From positions 124,001 to 188,000 of the forward strand of contig CALUEX010000001.1 in the NCBI GenBank assembly GCA_944319815.1: a DNA stretch of 64,000 nucleotides, given 5' to 3'. Made by a program: the position numbers and the translations under genes. This DNA comes from an uncultured Prevotella sp. (lineage in GTDB: Bacteria; Bacteroidota; Bacteroidia; Bacteroidales; Bacteroidaceae). Under the pieces are notes generated by a model, which was not told where the DNA came from, ran no database searches, and saw only the letters and a list, made by a program, of their open reading frames with translations. Shown here one piece after another: positions 1-8,975 of this stretch (within the stretch, counting starts at the first letter, position 1; every line of letters starts with the position of its first letter).

Positions 1-1763
1 TTGAATACGGCTACGTGCATGACGTTCTTGCCAACGAATATTTTGTCGGCCACGCGCACCACCTTGTACTTTCCGTCCTTGTAGAATATGATGATGTCGT
101 CGATGTCGGAGCAGTTGCATACGAACTCGTCCTTCTTCAGTGCCGTGCCTATAAAGCCGTCGGCCCTGTTGATGTAGAGCTTCTCGTTTGCCTCCACAAC
201 CTTCGTCGCCTCTATGGTGTCGAAGCTCTTTATTTCCGTAAGTCTCGGGTGTGCGGCGCCGTATTTCTGCTTGAGGAACCTGAACCAGTCGGCCGTCACC
301 TCGACCATGTTGCCCAACTTCCGGTCAATGTCGTCAATCTCGGCCTTGATTTTGGCCATCAGCTCGTCGGCCTTGTCCTTGTTGAACTTCAGGATGCGCG
401 CCATCTTTATGTCCATCAGGCGCAGAATGTCGTCCTTCGTCACCTCGCGGATGAACTGCGGGTAATACGGCGTCAGCCTCTCGTCGATGTGCGCGCAGGC
501 CGCGTCCATGTCGGGTGCTTGCTCAAACTTGCGGTCCTTGTATATGCGTTCCTCTATGAATATTTTTTCCAGCGAGGCGAAGTGCAGTTGCTCCTGCAGT
601 TCGTGCTTGCGTATTTCGAGTTCCTGGCGCAGCAGTCCCATCGTGTGGTTGACCGAGTAGCGCAGCACGTCGCTCACCGAGAGGAACTGCGGCTTGTTGT
701 CCTCGATGACGCAGCAGTTCGGCGAAATGTTTATTTCGCAGTCGGAGAAGGCATACAGGGCGTCGAGTGTCTTGTCCGACGATACGCCGGGAGCCAGGTG
801 CACCTGTATCTCCACCTGCGCCGCCGTGTTGTCGTCCACCTTCCGCGCCTTTATTTTCCCCTTCTCTATGGCCTTCAGTATTGAGTCGATTAGCGTCGAG
901 GTGGTCTTGCCGTAAGGAATTTCGCGTATTACGAGCGTCTTGCTGTCCAGCTTCTCTATCTTCGCCCTCACCTTCAGCACGCCCCCGCGCTGCCCGTCGT
1001 TATACTTGCTCACGTCGATGCTACCGCCCGTGGGGAAGTCAGGGTACAGCGTGAACTCCTCGCCGTGCAGGTAACTTACGGCAGCGTCGCATATTTCGTT
1101 GAAGTTGTGCGGCAGCACCTTCGAGCTCAGTCCCACGGCTATGCCTTCCGCTCCCTGCGCCAGCAGCAGCGGGAACTTCGCCGGCAGCGTTATTGGCTCC
1201 TTGTTCCTTCCGTCATAACTCAACTGCCACTCCGTAGTCTTCGGGTTGAACACCACGTCCAGCGCAAACTTCGACAGCCTTGCCTCTATGTATCGAGGCG
1301 CCGCCGCGCGGTCGCCCGTCAGTATGTTGCCCCAGTTTCCCTGGCAGTCAACCAGCAAGTCCTTCTGTCCCAGCTGCACTAATGCGTCGCCGATGGATGC
1401 GTCGCCGTGCGGGTGGAACTGCATCGTGTGCCCCACTATGTTGGCCACCTTGTTATACCGCCCGTCGTCCATCCTCTTCATCGAGTGCAGTATCCTGCGC
1501 TGCACGGGCTTCAGCCCGTCCTCGATGTGCGGCACGGCACGCTCCAGGATTACGTATGATGCGTAGTCCAGGAACCAGTTTTGGTACATCCCCCCAAGGT
1601 TGTGCACTGCCGAGGCGTCAAACCTGCTTGCGGGCTTGAAGCCCGTGCCGGCGTCCTCGTCGTGCCTGCCTTCGTCCGTGACCCCTTGCCCGTCGCCGCT
1701 TCCGCCGGTTGCGTCGTAGGCGTTGTCGTCCAATATCTCGTTGTCCTTTATTTCGTCGTCCAT
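1..1763 (-). CDS. parC: DNA topoisomerase IV subunit A (ParC/GyrA family), 3' end cut off by the window
   Basis: Type IIA topoisomerase breakage-reunion subunit, which decatenates or relaxes DNA together with a ParE partner. Reading from the ATG at 1763, the 587 visible codons begin with an acidic, poorly conserved extension of about 45 residues. The GyrA/ParC core follows: an RRILHSM segment, the QFHPHGD motif, and the active-site tyrosine at about residue 158 inside AAPRYIEARL. The tower and coiled-coil regions come next. The frame is still open at position 1, so the C-terminal part is missing. The N-terminal extension and general pattern fit the Bacteroidetes ParC-like form rather than GyrA, but the paralogue assignment is inference. 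A -7-like promoter element lies at 1860-1867. Confidence 0.93.
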   Translation of the reverse strand, partial: MDDEIKDNEILDDNAYDATGGSGDGQGVTDEGRHDEDAGTGFKPASRFDASAVHNLGGMYQNWFLDYASYVILERAVPHIEDGLKPVQRRILHSMKRMDDGRYNKVANIVGHTMQFHPHGDASIGDALVQLGQKDLLVDCQGNWGNILTGDRAAAPRYIEARLSKFALDVVFNPKTTEWQLSYDGRNKEPITLPAKFPLLLAQGAEGIAVGLSSKVLPHNFNEICDAAVSYLHGEEFTLYPDFPTGGSIDVSKYNDGQRGGVLKVRAKIEKLDSKTLVIREIPYGKTTSTLIDSILKAIEKGKIKARKVDDNTAAQVEIQVHLAPGVSSDKTLDALYAFSDCEINISPNCCVIEDNKPQFLSVSDVLRYSVNHTMGLLRQELEIRKHELQEQLHFASLEKIFIEERIYKDRKFEQAPDMDAACAHIDERLTPYYPQFIREVTKDDILRLMDIKMARILKFNKDKADELMAKIKAEIDDIDRKLGNMVEVTADWFRFLKQKYGAAHPRLTEIKSFDTIEATKVVEANEKLYINRADGFIGTALKKDEFVCNCSDIDDIIIFYKDGKYKVVRVADKIFVGKNVMHVAVF

Positions 1764-1859
1764 AATATGCTTTTACCCTTTGCCACCGCCATGCACCTTC
1801 CGCTCGCCGGCCTGCCGGCGCTTGCATATATTATTATAAGGTATAAGGCTGTAACCTTG

Positions 1860-1891
1860 CAAAGGTACATGAAAAATCCGAGCCGTGCAAC
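1860..1891 (-). promoter_or_regulatory. Putative promoter of the topoisomerase gene
   Basis: The minus strand reads TACCTTTG (1867-1860), matching the Bacteroidetes -7 consensus TAnnTTTG. The -33 region near 1888-1891 is only an approximate match. It lies about 100 bases before the ATG at 1763. Confidence 0.5.
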
Positions 1892-1999
1892 AATTCCGCC
1901 GTTTTTAGAAACTGTTTTGTCTTTTTCTCTGCAAACTTGAAGCTTTCTTGGCATTTTGTGTATATTCATAAAAATTTTAAAATATAATGCCAAATACTC

Positions 2000-2028
2000 T
2001 TGACATATCGCAAAAAGCATTATCTTTG
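2000..2028 (+). promoter_or_regulatory. Bacteroidetes-type promoter
   Basis: TTG at 2000-2002 and TATCTTTG at 2021-2028, 18 bases apart, fit the -33/-7 pattern. It sits 35 bases before the ATG of the secreted protein at 2063. An alternative TTG start at 2000 would lie inside this promoter and is rejected. Confidence 0.7.
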
Positions 2029-2062
2029 TCGCCGAAAAGTTAAACGTTTAAATTACAAAAAC

Positions 2063-3400
2063 ATGAAAAAACTTATACTCATTGCAGCCGTAGCCTTGTT
2101 CTCCCTTGGCGTTTCGGCACAGAAGTACAATGCCCCGTTGGCAACCCCGTTGAAAGTGTCTGCCGAGGATGCACAGGCTCGCCAGGTAAGGGAAGCTCTC
2201 TTGAACGGCAATGGCAAAAGTGTTTCTAATGCAGCCACACGGGCGTTGACAAGGGTAGTAGAGCCTGAGGGCACGCCAAACGACTACTTCCTTGTAAGGT
2301 CAGAGCTGGTTGATTGGCTCGGCTTCCTTCCTGAAAGGTTGACGAAGGAAACAGTGTACCTGTCGGCTGACGGCACAAAGATTTATCTCCCCAATATGGT
2401 GTGGCCTTCCCAGTTCGGCAGTACTCCGAACTATGTTGAAGGCACTGTAAGCGGAAACGTTATCTCTATTCCCGCTGGACAGGTTGTCGGAACTATGCAG
2501 ATGAACGGTGTGACTTATGAGTTCTATTTGGCTGCGGTAGATATTCAAAAAACAAATCTTACTAAGAAAATAACCCCTTCGTATGACCCAATCCAGTTGT
2601 ATTTTGACAGTAGTGTGGGGTTAATAACATGGTATAACTCAACAGGTACGCAATACAACGGTGCGTATATAGGCCTTTTCTATGACTATACATCTGGTGG
2701 CTATACATACACGAACAATGCAGCTTACGTTGCCAGTCCGTCGTACTTCTCGCATACGTTCTATGCAGACCCTGTAACTCGCCAAATGACGTATCGCGAT
2801 GCTTATACAGGCGAGAGCGGCTCTGCGGCAGTTGAACATCATATTACAAATCTGGGCCTTCACTTCATGAAGGGAATTTTGCCTGATTATTCTGATGTGT
2901 ATGTCTTGTTTAAGGACGCTTATGAAGAATATGACCCGAAGACTGGCGAGGGCATCGGTGACCCCATTGGAATTATGACCGGTGTACAGGTTATAAGTGA
3001 CAACCGCGTGATGTTCGCAAGCGATGGCACGCCGTCATGGAACCAGACCAATATGCGAAACTACTCGTGCCCGTTCATCTATGACAGCACTACTGATACT
3101 TATACCCAGCTGGCTACACCGACAAGGAGGCTCAGGGATTTGTGGCAAGAAACGGTTGAAAATGAAGGCGGCTCAACTTCTGAAAAATACATTTACTCAC
3201 ACGATTACTGCGACATGATTATCGGCAAGGCTGCGGGTTCAGGCATCAGCGGCGTTGAGACCTCAACCGACAAGGAGGCCGTGTCAACCGAATACTACGA
3301 CCTGTCAGGCCGCCGCATCAGCGCAGCCGACAAGGGCGTAAGCATCAAGGTAGAGAAGTATGCCGACGGCACGAGCAAGGCCGTTAAGGTGCTGAAATAA
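2063..3400 (+). CDS. Secreted protein of unknown function with Prevotella-type C-terminal sorting segment
   Basis: A 445-residue protein starting with a clear signal peptide (MKKLILIAAVALFSLGVSAQ). The body is rich in Tyr, Thr and Gly with alternating beta-strand patterns and no catalytic motif I recognise. The last 50 residues contain GISGVET, then YYDLSGRRIS and a KGVSIKVEKYADG ending in KVLK. The protein at 7692 ends in the same way. By analogy with other Bacteroidetes this tail is probably a short C-terminal signal or beta-sandwich associated with export or surface attachment, but the function is not established here. I chose ATG 2063 over the upstream TTG at 2000 because the signal peptide starts there and the promoter precedes it. 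Confidence 0.8.
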   Translation: MKKLILIAAVALFSLGVSAQKYNAPLATPLKVSAEDAQARQVREALLNGNGKSVSNAATRALTRVVEPEGTPNDYFLVRSELVDWLGFLPERLTKETVYLSADGTKIYLPNMVWPSQFGSTPNYVEGTVSGNVISIPAGQVVGTMQMNGVTYEFYLAAVDIQKTNLTKKITPSYDPIQLYFDSSVGLITWYNSTGTQYNGAYIGLFYDYTSGGYTYTNNAAYVASPSYFSHTFYADPVTRQMTYRDAYTGESGSAAVEHHITNLGLHFMKGILPDYSDVYVLFKDAYEEYDPKTGEGIGDPIGIMTGVQVISDNRVMFASDGTPSWNQTNMRNYSCPFIYDSTTDTYTQLATPTRRLRDLWQETVENEGGSTSEKYIYSHDYCDMIIGKAAGSGISGVETSTDKEAVSTEYYDLSGRRISAADKGVSIKVEKYADGTSKAVKVLK

Positions 3401-3437
3401 AGACGCATTCATTTAAATTTTAATGTGTCATAATTTT

Positions 3438-3477
3438 TCGGGCGGGGCGACTATATGTTTCCCCGCCCGACTTTTTT
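3438..3477 (+). terminator. Rho-independent terminator
   Basis: A perfect 10-bp stem (TCGGGCGGGG 3438-3447, CCCCGCCCGA 3461-3470) is followed by C and six T. It lies 38 bases after the stop codon at 3400. Confidence 0.9.
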
Positions 3478-3613
3478 ATCCGTTCATCCCCGCGCTATTC
3501 CACATTTTTTCACCCCCATCCCCGTGCCCATCCCCGTGCCCATACGTGGGTACTCGTTGCCATAAAATTCAAATCCACATTTTTTTCACCCCATCCACGT
3601 TCCCATCCGCTTG

Positions 3614-3730
3614 TAGGGACGCTCAGACCGAGCGTCAGGGTAAATATGAAAACAGCCAACAGCTACCATGCTAAACGCCAACAGCTGTATGTTTACGACA
3701 TTACCCGGACGCTCAGACCGAGCGTCCCTA
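3614..3730 (+). repeat. REPIN: inverted pair of REP elements
   Basis: REP cores GACGCTC-A-GACC-GAGCGTC occur at 3614-3640 (starting TAGGGACGCTC) and in reverse at 3705-3730 (ending GAGCGTCCCTA), separated by about 65 bases. This is the same family as the pairs at 15876, 18184 and 19307. The upstream stretch 3490-3612, with CCCATCC and ACCCCATCCACG blocks, matches sequence found beside the RAYT gene. Confidence 0.85.
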
Positions 3731-3831
3731 CAGGCGGGCTGGCAACGTGGCGGAGGATGAATGCCGTTTTTTTATCGGCGTTTACGGGACAAACTTTGAA
3801 TATCCGTCACTGCCTTATACCGAACTCACGT

Positions 3832-4028
3832 TAACTACATAACTCCTTAACTCCTAAAGAAAAAAAGCATTTGTCTTTAACTCCTTAACTACATAACTCC
3901 TTAACTCCTAAAGAAAAAAGCATTTGTCTTTAACTCCTTAGCGAGTGAAACGAGCGATAACTCCTTTAACTCCTTTAACTCCTGTAGAAAGCTCCTTTAA
4001 CTCCTGGCGAAAACTCCTTTAACTACTA
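3832..4028. repeat. TTAACTCC-word repeat block
   Basis: Tandem and inverted copies of the words TTAACTCC and ACTCCTTTAACTCC, with two copies of a unit containing AAAGAAAAAAGCATTTGTC. This belongs to the same family as 24747, 26301, 32641, 35195, 58015 and 63561. The remaining sequence to 4287 is AT-rich with no gene seen. Confidence 0.75.
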
Positions 4029-4287
4029 ATGAATGGGAGCTTTGCGTCTTTTCGTCTTGCGTTTTGCCACATATTGGGGCGTGAAATGCGGCAAGTTGCT
4101 AACTCCCTCATACCCATGCAGTTCCGCGCCCCTGTGCGACCATTTTAATAAGGTGTATTATTTACAAACAAAACACCCGAAAATTGACGTGTTTTTGCCC
4201 TTAAAAACGTTGATTTATTATATTTTCAATCTTTAAAATTATCGTTTGTAAAAACGTTTTTAATGAATGTTTTTTTTGTGCTAAAAT

Positions 4288-4318
4288 TTTGTACTTATTG
4301 AAAATATGTTTAATTTTG
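4288..4318 (+). promoter_or_regulatory. Bacteroidetes-type promoter of the tlpA-DUF6029-omp28 operon
   Basis: TTTG at 4288-4291 and TAATTTTG at 4311-4318 are separated by exactly 19 bases, a full match to the Bacteroidetes consensus. It lies 52 bases before the ATG at 4371. Confidence 0.8.
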
Positions 4319-4370
4319 TCGGTTGTAGAATGCTTGTATTTTATATATGAATAAGTAAAAACCGATAGAG

Positions 4371-4859
4371 ATGAAACACTTTTTATTATCAATCGTCATG
4401 CTGCTTGGCTGTGTTTGTACGGCCAGTGCCCAGCTCCCGTCAATAACGCTGAAGGACATCGACGGCAAGACGGTAAGGACAGACACGTTGTCGAACAACG
4501 GCAAGCCTTTCATTATCGATTTCTTCGCCACATGGTGCCACCCGTGCAACCGTGAGCTTAACGCCATCAACGAGGTGTACGAGGAATGGCAAGAGGAAAC
4601 GGGCGTTAAGGTTATCGCCGTATCCATCGACCAGGCCCAGAACATCAACAAGGTGCGCCCGCTGGTTGACAGTAACGAGTGGCCTTACTACGTGCTTCTC
4701 GACCCCAACAGCGACTTCAAGCGCGCTCTCGGCATCCAGATGATACCTTATACCATCATCTGCGACGGTCAAGGCAACATCGTCTACAAACACAACGGAT
4801 ATACCGAGGGAGCCGAGCAGGAACTCATCGAGAAAGTTCGCGAGCTTATTAATAAATAA
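4371..4859 (+). CDS. TlpA/ResA-like thioredoxin-fold protein
   Basis: A 162-residue exported thiol-disulfide oxidoreductase. A signal peptide (cleavage near ASA-Q, residues 19-21) is followed by a thioredoxin fold with the redox motif WCHPC (Cys56, Cys59). The cis-Pro motif is IQMIPYTII near residue 125. The WCxPC motif and the insert between strands fit the TlpA/ResA group, which usually reduces periplasmic or surface disulfides. It is the first gene after a strong promoter and is followed 127 bases later by a DUF6029 beta-barrel and an Omp28 lipoprotein, a combination I recall in other Bacteroidales. That supports a shared role in envelope thiol chemistry. The specific substrate cannot be read from the sequence. 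Confidence 0.9.
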   Translation: MKHFLLSIVMLLGCVCTASAQLPSITLKDIDGKTVRTDTLSNNGKPFIIDFFATWCHPCNRELNAINEVYEEWQEETGVKVIAVSIDQAQNINKVRPLVDSNEWPYYVLLDPNSDFKRALGIQMIPYTIICDGQGNIVYKHNGYTEGAEQELIEKVRELINK

Positions 4860-4986
4860 GGTGTAAGGCCTCCGCTCGCCCTCTTGAGGGGCTTGCGGAG
4901 GCCTTGCTGCGGCGGCTGTTGGCCGTGACGGCCGGTCTCCGCAAGCCGATAGTTACCCTTACTCCCATAATCACCAAAAGAAATAT

Positions 4987-6705
4987 ATGAACAAGATAAC
5001 CCTGATATGCCTGCTCGCCGCCTTCGCGCCGGCTGCCCCCGCGCTTGCCCAGGAAGGGCAAGACGATGGTGGAGGCAACAAAGTCACTGTGTCAGGCAGC
5101 ATCCAGAGCGACATCCTCATACCGGAGTTCGACCCCGAAATCCAGAGCCAGTCTGACAAGATTGACGAATGGGCCGTCACCAACACGTTCGCCGATGTCA
5201 ACATCATGAGCGAGCACGTTGATGCCGGGGCGCGCTTCGAGTTCCTGAAACACCCTCTTCCAGGCTTCCGCCCGCCAGGCTTCACGAAAGACTACGCGGG
5301 ATGGGGCGTACCTTATTTCTATGTGAAAACACACTTCAAGAACTGGGACTTGACCCTCGGTAACTTCTATGAGCAGTTCGGTTCCGGTTTCATCCTCCGC
5401 ACTTACGAGGAGCGCACCCTCGGCATCGACAACTCGCTCCTCGGCGGACGCTTCACCATCAGGCCCGTCAAGGGCGTGTCGTTCAAGGTCTTGAGCGGCA
5501 AGCAGCGCCGTTACTGGTCGCACAACGACTCGTGGGTCAGTGGTGCCGACCTCGAGCTAAGCCTCGACCAGTGGTTCAAGGGCCTCTCTAACAGCGGCAC
5601 TTACCTTACCCTCGGCGCTTCGTGGGTCAACAAGTACGAGAGCGACGACGACATCATGGCCGACGCTACCCACAAGCTCAACCTGCCGACCTCGGTCAAC
5701 GCCTTCGACGTGCGCGCAAACCTCCAGAAAGGTGGCTTCAGCCTCCTCGCCGAGTACGCATGGAAATCGCAAGACCCGACCTACGAGAACGGCTACATCT
5801 ACCGCAAGGGCTCCGTGACCATGCTTTCGGCTTCTTACTCCAAGCGCGGCCTCAGCGTCCTGCTCCAGGCAAAGCGCAGCGACAATATGTCGTTCCGCAG
5901 CCGCCGCCGCGAGGGTGAGGACGTCACCACCACGGCCTCGTTCATCAACCACATGCCGGCCTTCACCATGGACCAGACATACGCCCTGGCTGCCATGTAC
6001 CCCTACGCCACGTATCCTGACGGCGAATGGGCTTACCAGGCACAGTTCGGCTACAACTTCAAGCGCCACACCTTCCTCGGCGGCAAGTACGGCACCAAGC
6101 TCCGCGTCAACTTCTCCCACATACGCGGCATCGACGGCATCGAGCCCGGCGTTGACAACATGGTGCCCGGCACCGACGGTTACGGCTCGGCCTTCTGGAA
6201 GTGGGGCAAGGGTGGTATGTACTACCAGGACATCAACGTGCAAATCGACAAGAAGTTCTCGCGCTCGTTCGACCTCCACTTCATGTACATGAACCAAATC
6301 TACAACAACGTGGTAAACCCCATTGCCGACGGAGAGCTTAGCGAGGGTGAGACCTACGTGCGCTCAAACATCTTCATCCTTGACGGCAAGTACCGCTTCA
6401 ACAACAAGTTCACCCTTCGCGGCGAAGTGCAGTATCTTACCACGGGCGAAGACCTTGGCGACTGGTGGTATGGCTTGCTCGAACTTTCGTTCCTGCCCCA
6501 CTGGATGTTCACCGTTGCCGATATGTACAACAGCGGCGTCACCAACCGCCACTATTACCAGGGACTCATCACCTATTCGGCCGGTTCCCACCGCCTGCAG
6601 CTCGGCTACGGCCGCACGCGCGCCGGTTACAACTGCGCCGGTGGCGTCTGCCGTTACGTGCCCTCAAGCAAGGGAGTCACCATTTCGTATAACTATAACT
6701 TCTAA
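4987..6705 (+). CDS. DUF6029 family outer-membrane beta-barrel protein
   Basis: A 572-residue protein with a signal peptide (cleaved near ALAQ, residue 22), then a short acidic linker and repeated amphipathic beta strands. It ends in an aromatic terminal strand (GVTISYNYNF), typical of outer-membrane barrels. Segments such as VSGSIQSDILIPE, YEERTLGIDNSLLGGR and SGKQRRYWSHNDSWV match my recollection of Bacteroidales DUF6029 proteins closely. The function of the family is unknown. It is flanked by a TlpA-like protein and an Omp28 lipoprotein 9 bases downstream, so the three are probably one transcript and may form one envelope system. The family call is strong; any role is inference. Confidence 0.85.
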   Translation: MNKITLICLLAAFAPAAPALAQEGQDDGGGNKVTVSGSIQSDILIPEFDPEIQSQSDKIDEWAVTNTFADVNIMSEHVDAGARFEFLKHPLPGFRPPGFTKDYAGWGVPYFYVKTHFKNWDLTLGNFYEQFGSGFILRTYEERTLGIDNSLLGGRFTIRPVKGVSFKVLSGKQRRYWSHNDSWVSGADLELSLDQWFKGLSNSGTYLTLGASWVNKYESDDDIMADATHKLNLPTSVNAFDVRANLQKGGFSLLAEYAWKSQDPTYENGYIYRKGSVTMLSASYSKRGLSVLLQAKRSDNMSFRSRRREGEDVTTTASFINHMPAFTMDQTYALAAMYPYATYPDGEWAYQAQFGYNFKRHTFLGGKYGTKLRVNFSHIRGIDGIEPGVDNMVPGTDGYGSAFWKWGKGGMYYQDINVQIDKKFSRSFDLHFMYMNQIYNNVVNPIADGELSEGETYVRSNIFILDGKYRFNNKFTLRGEVQYLTTGEDLGDWWYGLLELSFLPHWMFTVADMYNSGVTNRHYYQGLITYSAGSHRLQLGYGRTRAGYNCAGGVCRYVPSSKGVTISYNYNF

Positions 6706-6714
6706 CCATCAAGC

Positions 6715-7524
6715 ATGAAGATTACATATATATATAATAAGGTGGCGCTCGCAGCCCTTGCGACCCTTGCCTTCACCGCCTGCAACGACATCGATGAAAA
6801 CGACCGTTACATCTACGTCGAGCCGCCGCAGACCGACAAGGTGGTGCTCATCGAGGACTTTACCGGCCAGATGTGCTCAAACTGCCCTCTGGCTACTGGC
6901 TTCATCGAGCAGATGCAGGAAGACTACGGAAGTGACCGCGTCATAGCCGTTGGTATGCACAGCGGCCCGTTGGGGCTGAACACCCCGCTTTACACGCAGA
7001 CCGGCCAGCACTATTACGACCAGTGGAGCATCATTGGCCAACCGGCAGGTGTTATCGACCGCCGCACTAAGGTTGAGGGCGTCAATAGTATCACGCCGTG
7101 GAACACGGCCGTGAACAACGCTCTTGCCCTGTCGGCTCCCCTCCGCCTCTCTGCAGCAACCTCTTACGATGCCGCCACGCGCACGGTCTCTATCGACGTT
7201 ACGGCCGAGGGCGTGCTCGATGTCGAGGGTAAGCTCCAGCTTTGGCTTATAGAGGACAATGTCACCAGTTTCCAGTTGATGCCCGACCGTTCGGTTGACC
7301 CACGCTACAACCACAACCACGTCTTCCGCACGGCTGTCAACGGCGAGGACGGCGAGGCGTTCAGCATAGCTTGGGGCGAGACCAAGACAGTGTCACATAC
7401 ATACACACTTGATGCTGCCTGGAAAGAGGCCGATATGTCTGTCGTAGCTTTCGTTTATAACGACGAGGGCGTGCAGCAGGCTGTCAAGGTGCCCGTAATA
7501 CCTGCGGAAAGCGGAGAAAATTAA
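6715..7524 (+). CDS. Omp28-family lipoprotein with thioredoxin-like CxxC motif
   Basis: A 269-residue protein with a lipoprotein signal ending at Cys23 (LAFTAC). It is followed by the Omp28 core: VVLIEDFTGQMCSNCP with Cys54 and Cys57, then a VIAVGMHSGPLG segment. Omp28 proteins of Bacteroidetes are surface or outer-membrane proteins with a thioredoxin-related fold and a C-terminal beta domain. No T9SS tail is present, unlike the large Omp28-containing protein at 8976. It starts 9 bases after the DUF6029 gene. After the stop, 7557-7650 holds a CTCCCAG pyrimidine repeat and no gene. Confidence 0.88.
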   Translation: MKITYIYNKVALAALATLAFTACNDIDENDRYIYVEPPQTDKVVLIEDFTGQMCSNCPLATGFIEQMQEDYGSDRVIAVGMHSGPLGLNTPLYTQTGQHYYDQWSIIGQPAGVIDRRTKVEGVNSITPWNTAVNNALALSAPLRLSAATSYDAATRTVSIDVTAEGVLDVEGKLQLWLIEDNVTSFQLMPDRSVDPRYNHNHVFRTAVNGEDGEAFSIAWGETKTVSHTYTLDAAWKEADMSVVAFVYNDEGVQQAVKVPVIPAESGEN

Positions 7525-7589
7525 GATACCGGGAGTTGAGAGCCAAGGGGTTTACCCACAAACTTGGCTTCCCAACTTTTCCCAGGGCT

Positions 7590-7650
7590 TCCGTCTTCCC
7601 AGACCTCCCAGTTCTCCCAGCTCTCCCAGCTCTCCCAGTTCTCCCAAATG
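7590..7650. repeat. CTCCCAG pyrimidine-strand repeat
   Basis: Consecutive copies of CTCCCAG(T/C)(T/C) such as CTCCCAGCTCTCCCAG fill the gap between the Omp28 gene and the next gene. A weaker copy lies at about 55312-55340. The origin is unknown. Confidence 0.6.
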
Positions 7651-7691
7651 TTTAATAAAAAAATAAGCAACAATAAAAATCAATAAGCATT

Positions 7692-8384
7692 ATGAAGAAA
7701 ATCTTTACACTTTGCATATCCCTCCTTATGGGATGCGCCGCGCTTAACGCGCAGACTTTCGCCTTTGTTGACGGCAAGGGAAATACAATCGAAAACGGTT
7801 CTACCCTGACGTTGACTGAATATGAGTTTGCCGTTGAGGGCTTTATGCCTGACGTTCAAATCCCAATCACTGAAGGCTTTTCAGTGAAGAACGTTTCTGG
7901 TGCAACGGCAGATTTCGATATAAAGTTCACTGTAACATCGAAACCCGGCGGTACGTTCCAGGTATGCCCTGTGGGTGAATCGTGCGTTACTGATGTGGCA
8001 AGCCCAATAATATCTTTCACCAATAGGCCGTCACTTGCAGCCGGTGCTACCGATGATTACAGTCTTACCGAATGGAAACCGGGTGCAATGGGAACATTAA
8101 ATCCTTCGACAGGTATGTATGGCGACCCCGTCACAGGTGGAGCCATTGGCACTTGCTCTGTTGAAATAGAGGTTGGCCCGAGGGGTTACACCACTCCAGA
8201 CTCAAAAATTACTGCCAACTTCGTTTTCGGAACATCGGCAGGCATCAGCGGTGTTGAAACCGAAAAGGATAATGCCGTAGTAGGTTACTACACCATCGAC
8301 GGCGTTGAGCTCAATGCTCCGCAGAAAGGCCTTAACATTGTTAAGCGCGCTGACGGCATCACGACGAAAGTCTTGGTTAAATAA
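7692..8384 (+). CDS. Secreted protein of unknown function with Prevotella-type C-terminal segment
   Basis: A 230-residue protein with a signal peptide (MKKIFTLCISLLMGCAALNAQ). It has a single beta-rich domain containing a pair of cysteines (CPVGESC) and a conserved tail GISGVET, YYTIDGVEL, KGLNIVKRADG, KVLVK. The tail is closely similar to that of the protein at 2063, so the two probably share an export or anchoring route. The body reads like an immunoglobulin-like or abnormal-spindle-like beta-sandwich (AVEGFMPDVQIPITEGFSVK), but I cannot name a family. It stands alone between repeat blocks. Confidence 0.75.
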   Translation: MKKIFTLCISLLMGCAALNAQTFAFVDGKGNTIENGSTLTLTEYEFAVEGFMPDVQIPITEGFSVKNVSGATADFDIKFTVTSKPGGTFQVCPVGESCVTDVASPIISFTNRPSLAAGATDDYSLTEWKPGAMGTLNPSTGMYGDPVTGGAIGTCSVEIEVGPRGYTTPDSKITANFVFGTSAGISGVETEKDNAVVGYYTIDGVELNAPQKGLNIVKRADGITTKVLVK

Positions 8385-8403
8385 TCCGTCATACCCAACG
8401 GGC

Positions 8404-8885
8404 GCATCAATATGATGACCGACGCACCCACCTGTAGGGACGCTCGGCCTGAGCGTCCGGGTAATTTCCGATAATCTCGGGCAATCTCGGGCATCTCGGA
8501 TAAATCCTGTGGCAAACACATGGTAATCTCGGGCAAACCCGTGGTAATTCTTGGGTGATATATCAATCGCCCTTGTGTTCCAAATATTCAGCCGTTTGTG
8601 GTGGACGCTCATACTGGGCGTCCCCGCAAGTGGCCGACTATGGGGAACGAAAAACATAAAGGTGAAACCGCTAACTTGACGACTACTTCCATCGGTTAAA
8701 CCTTCGAATGCTATGAACACACCCAATCGGCGAATAGCCGAATATGATGGACGCACCCACCTGTAGGGACGCTCGGCCTGAGCGTCCGGGTGATGTAGGT
8801 AATATTCCCGGATAATTCCGGGTAATGTTCCAACCACCGTTGTGTTACAAATACACAGCCGTTAGCGGTGGGCGTTCAATAAAAC
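8404..8885. repeat. Duplicated intergenic module containing single REP elements
   Basis: Two diverged direct copies (about 8420-8625 and 8750-8880) each begin GACGCACCCACCTGTAGGGA. Each continues with a REP hairpin (8435-8460 and 8764-8789, core GACGCTCGGCCTGAGCGTC) and ends with a segment containing CAGCCGTT and a G-rich GTGG. The first copy carries many TCTCGGGCAA words; a degenerate REP lies at 8603-8622. No gene is seen in 8385-8975. Confidence 0.75.
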
Positions 8886-8975
8886 TTGAAAGGCGGAAAA
8901 GTGGAAGGCTTATGCCTAACCCAACTTACTCCTTTAAAATAAGTAACAATTAACCAAACCTAAATTAATAACAAC

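Noticed and set aside
15-884. Long plus-strand open frame opposite the topoisomerase gene
   Set aside because: It is the complement of a well-conserved ParC coding region; the protein has no recognisable domain and the frame results from GC-rich codon bias.
3423-4236. Short open frames after the terminator at 3438
   Set aside because: They lie in REP and TTAACTCC repeats, have no start signals, and change frame between repeat copies.
5557-6297. 246-codon minus-strand frame inside the DUF6029 gene
   Set aside because: Antisense shadow of a family-conserved gene; rich in Val, His and Ala as expected from reversed codons. Similar shadows at 19863-20756, 20835-21671, 35612-36616, 53899-55101, 56596-57570 and 60594-61604 were rejected for the same reason.
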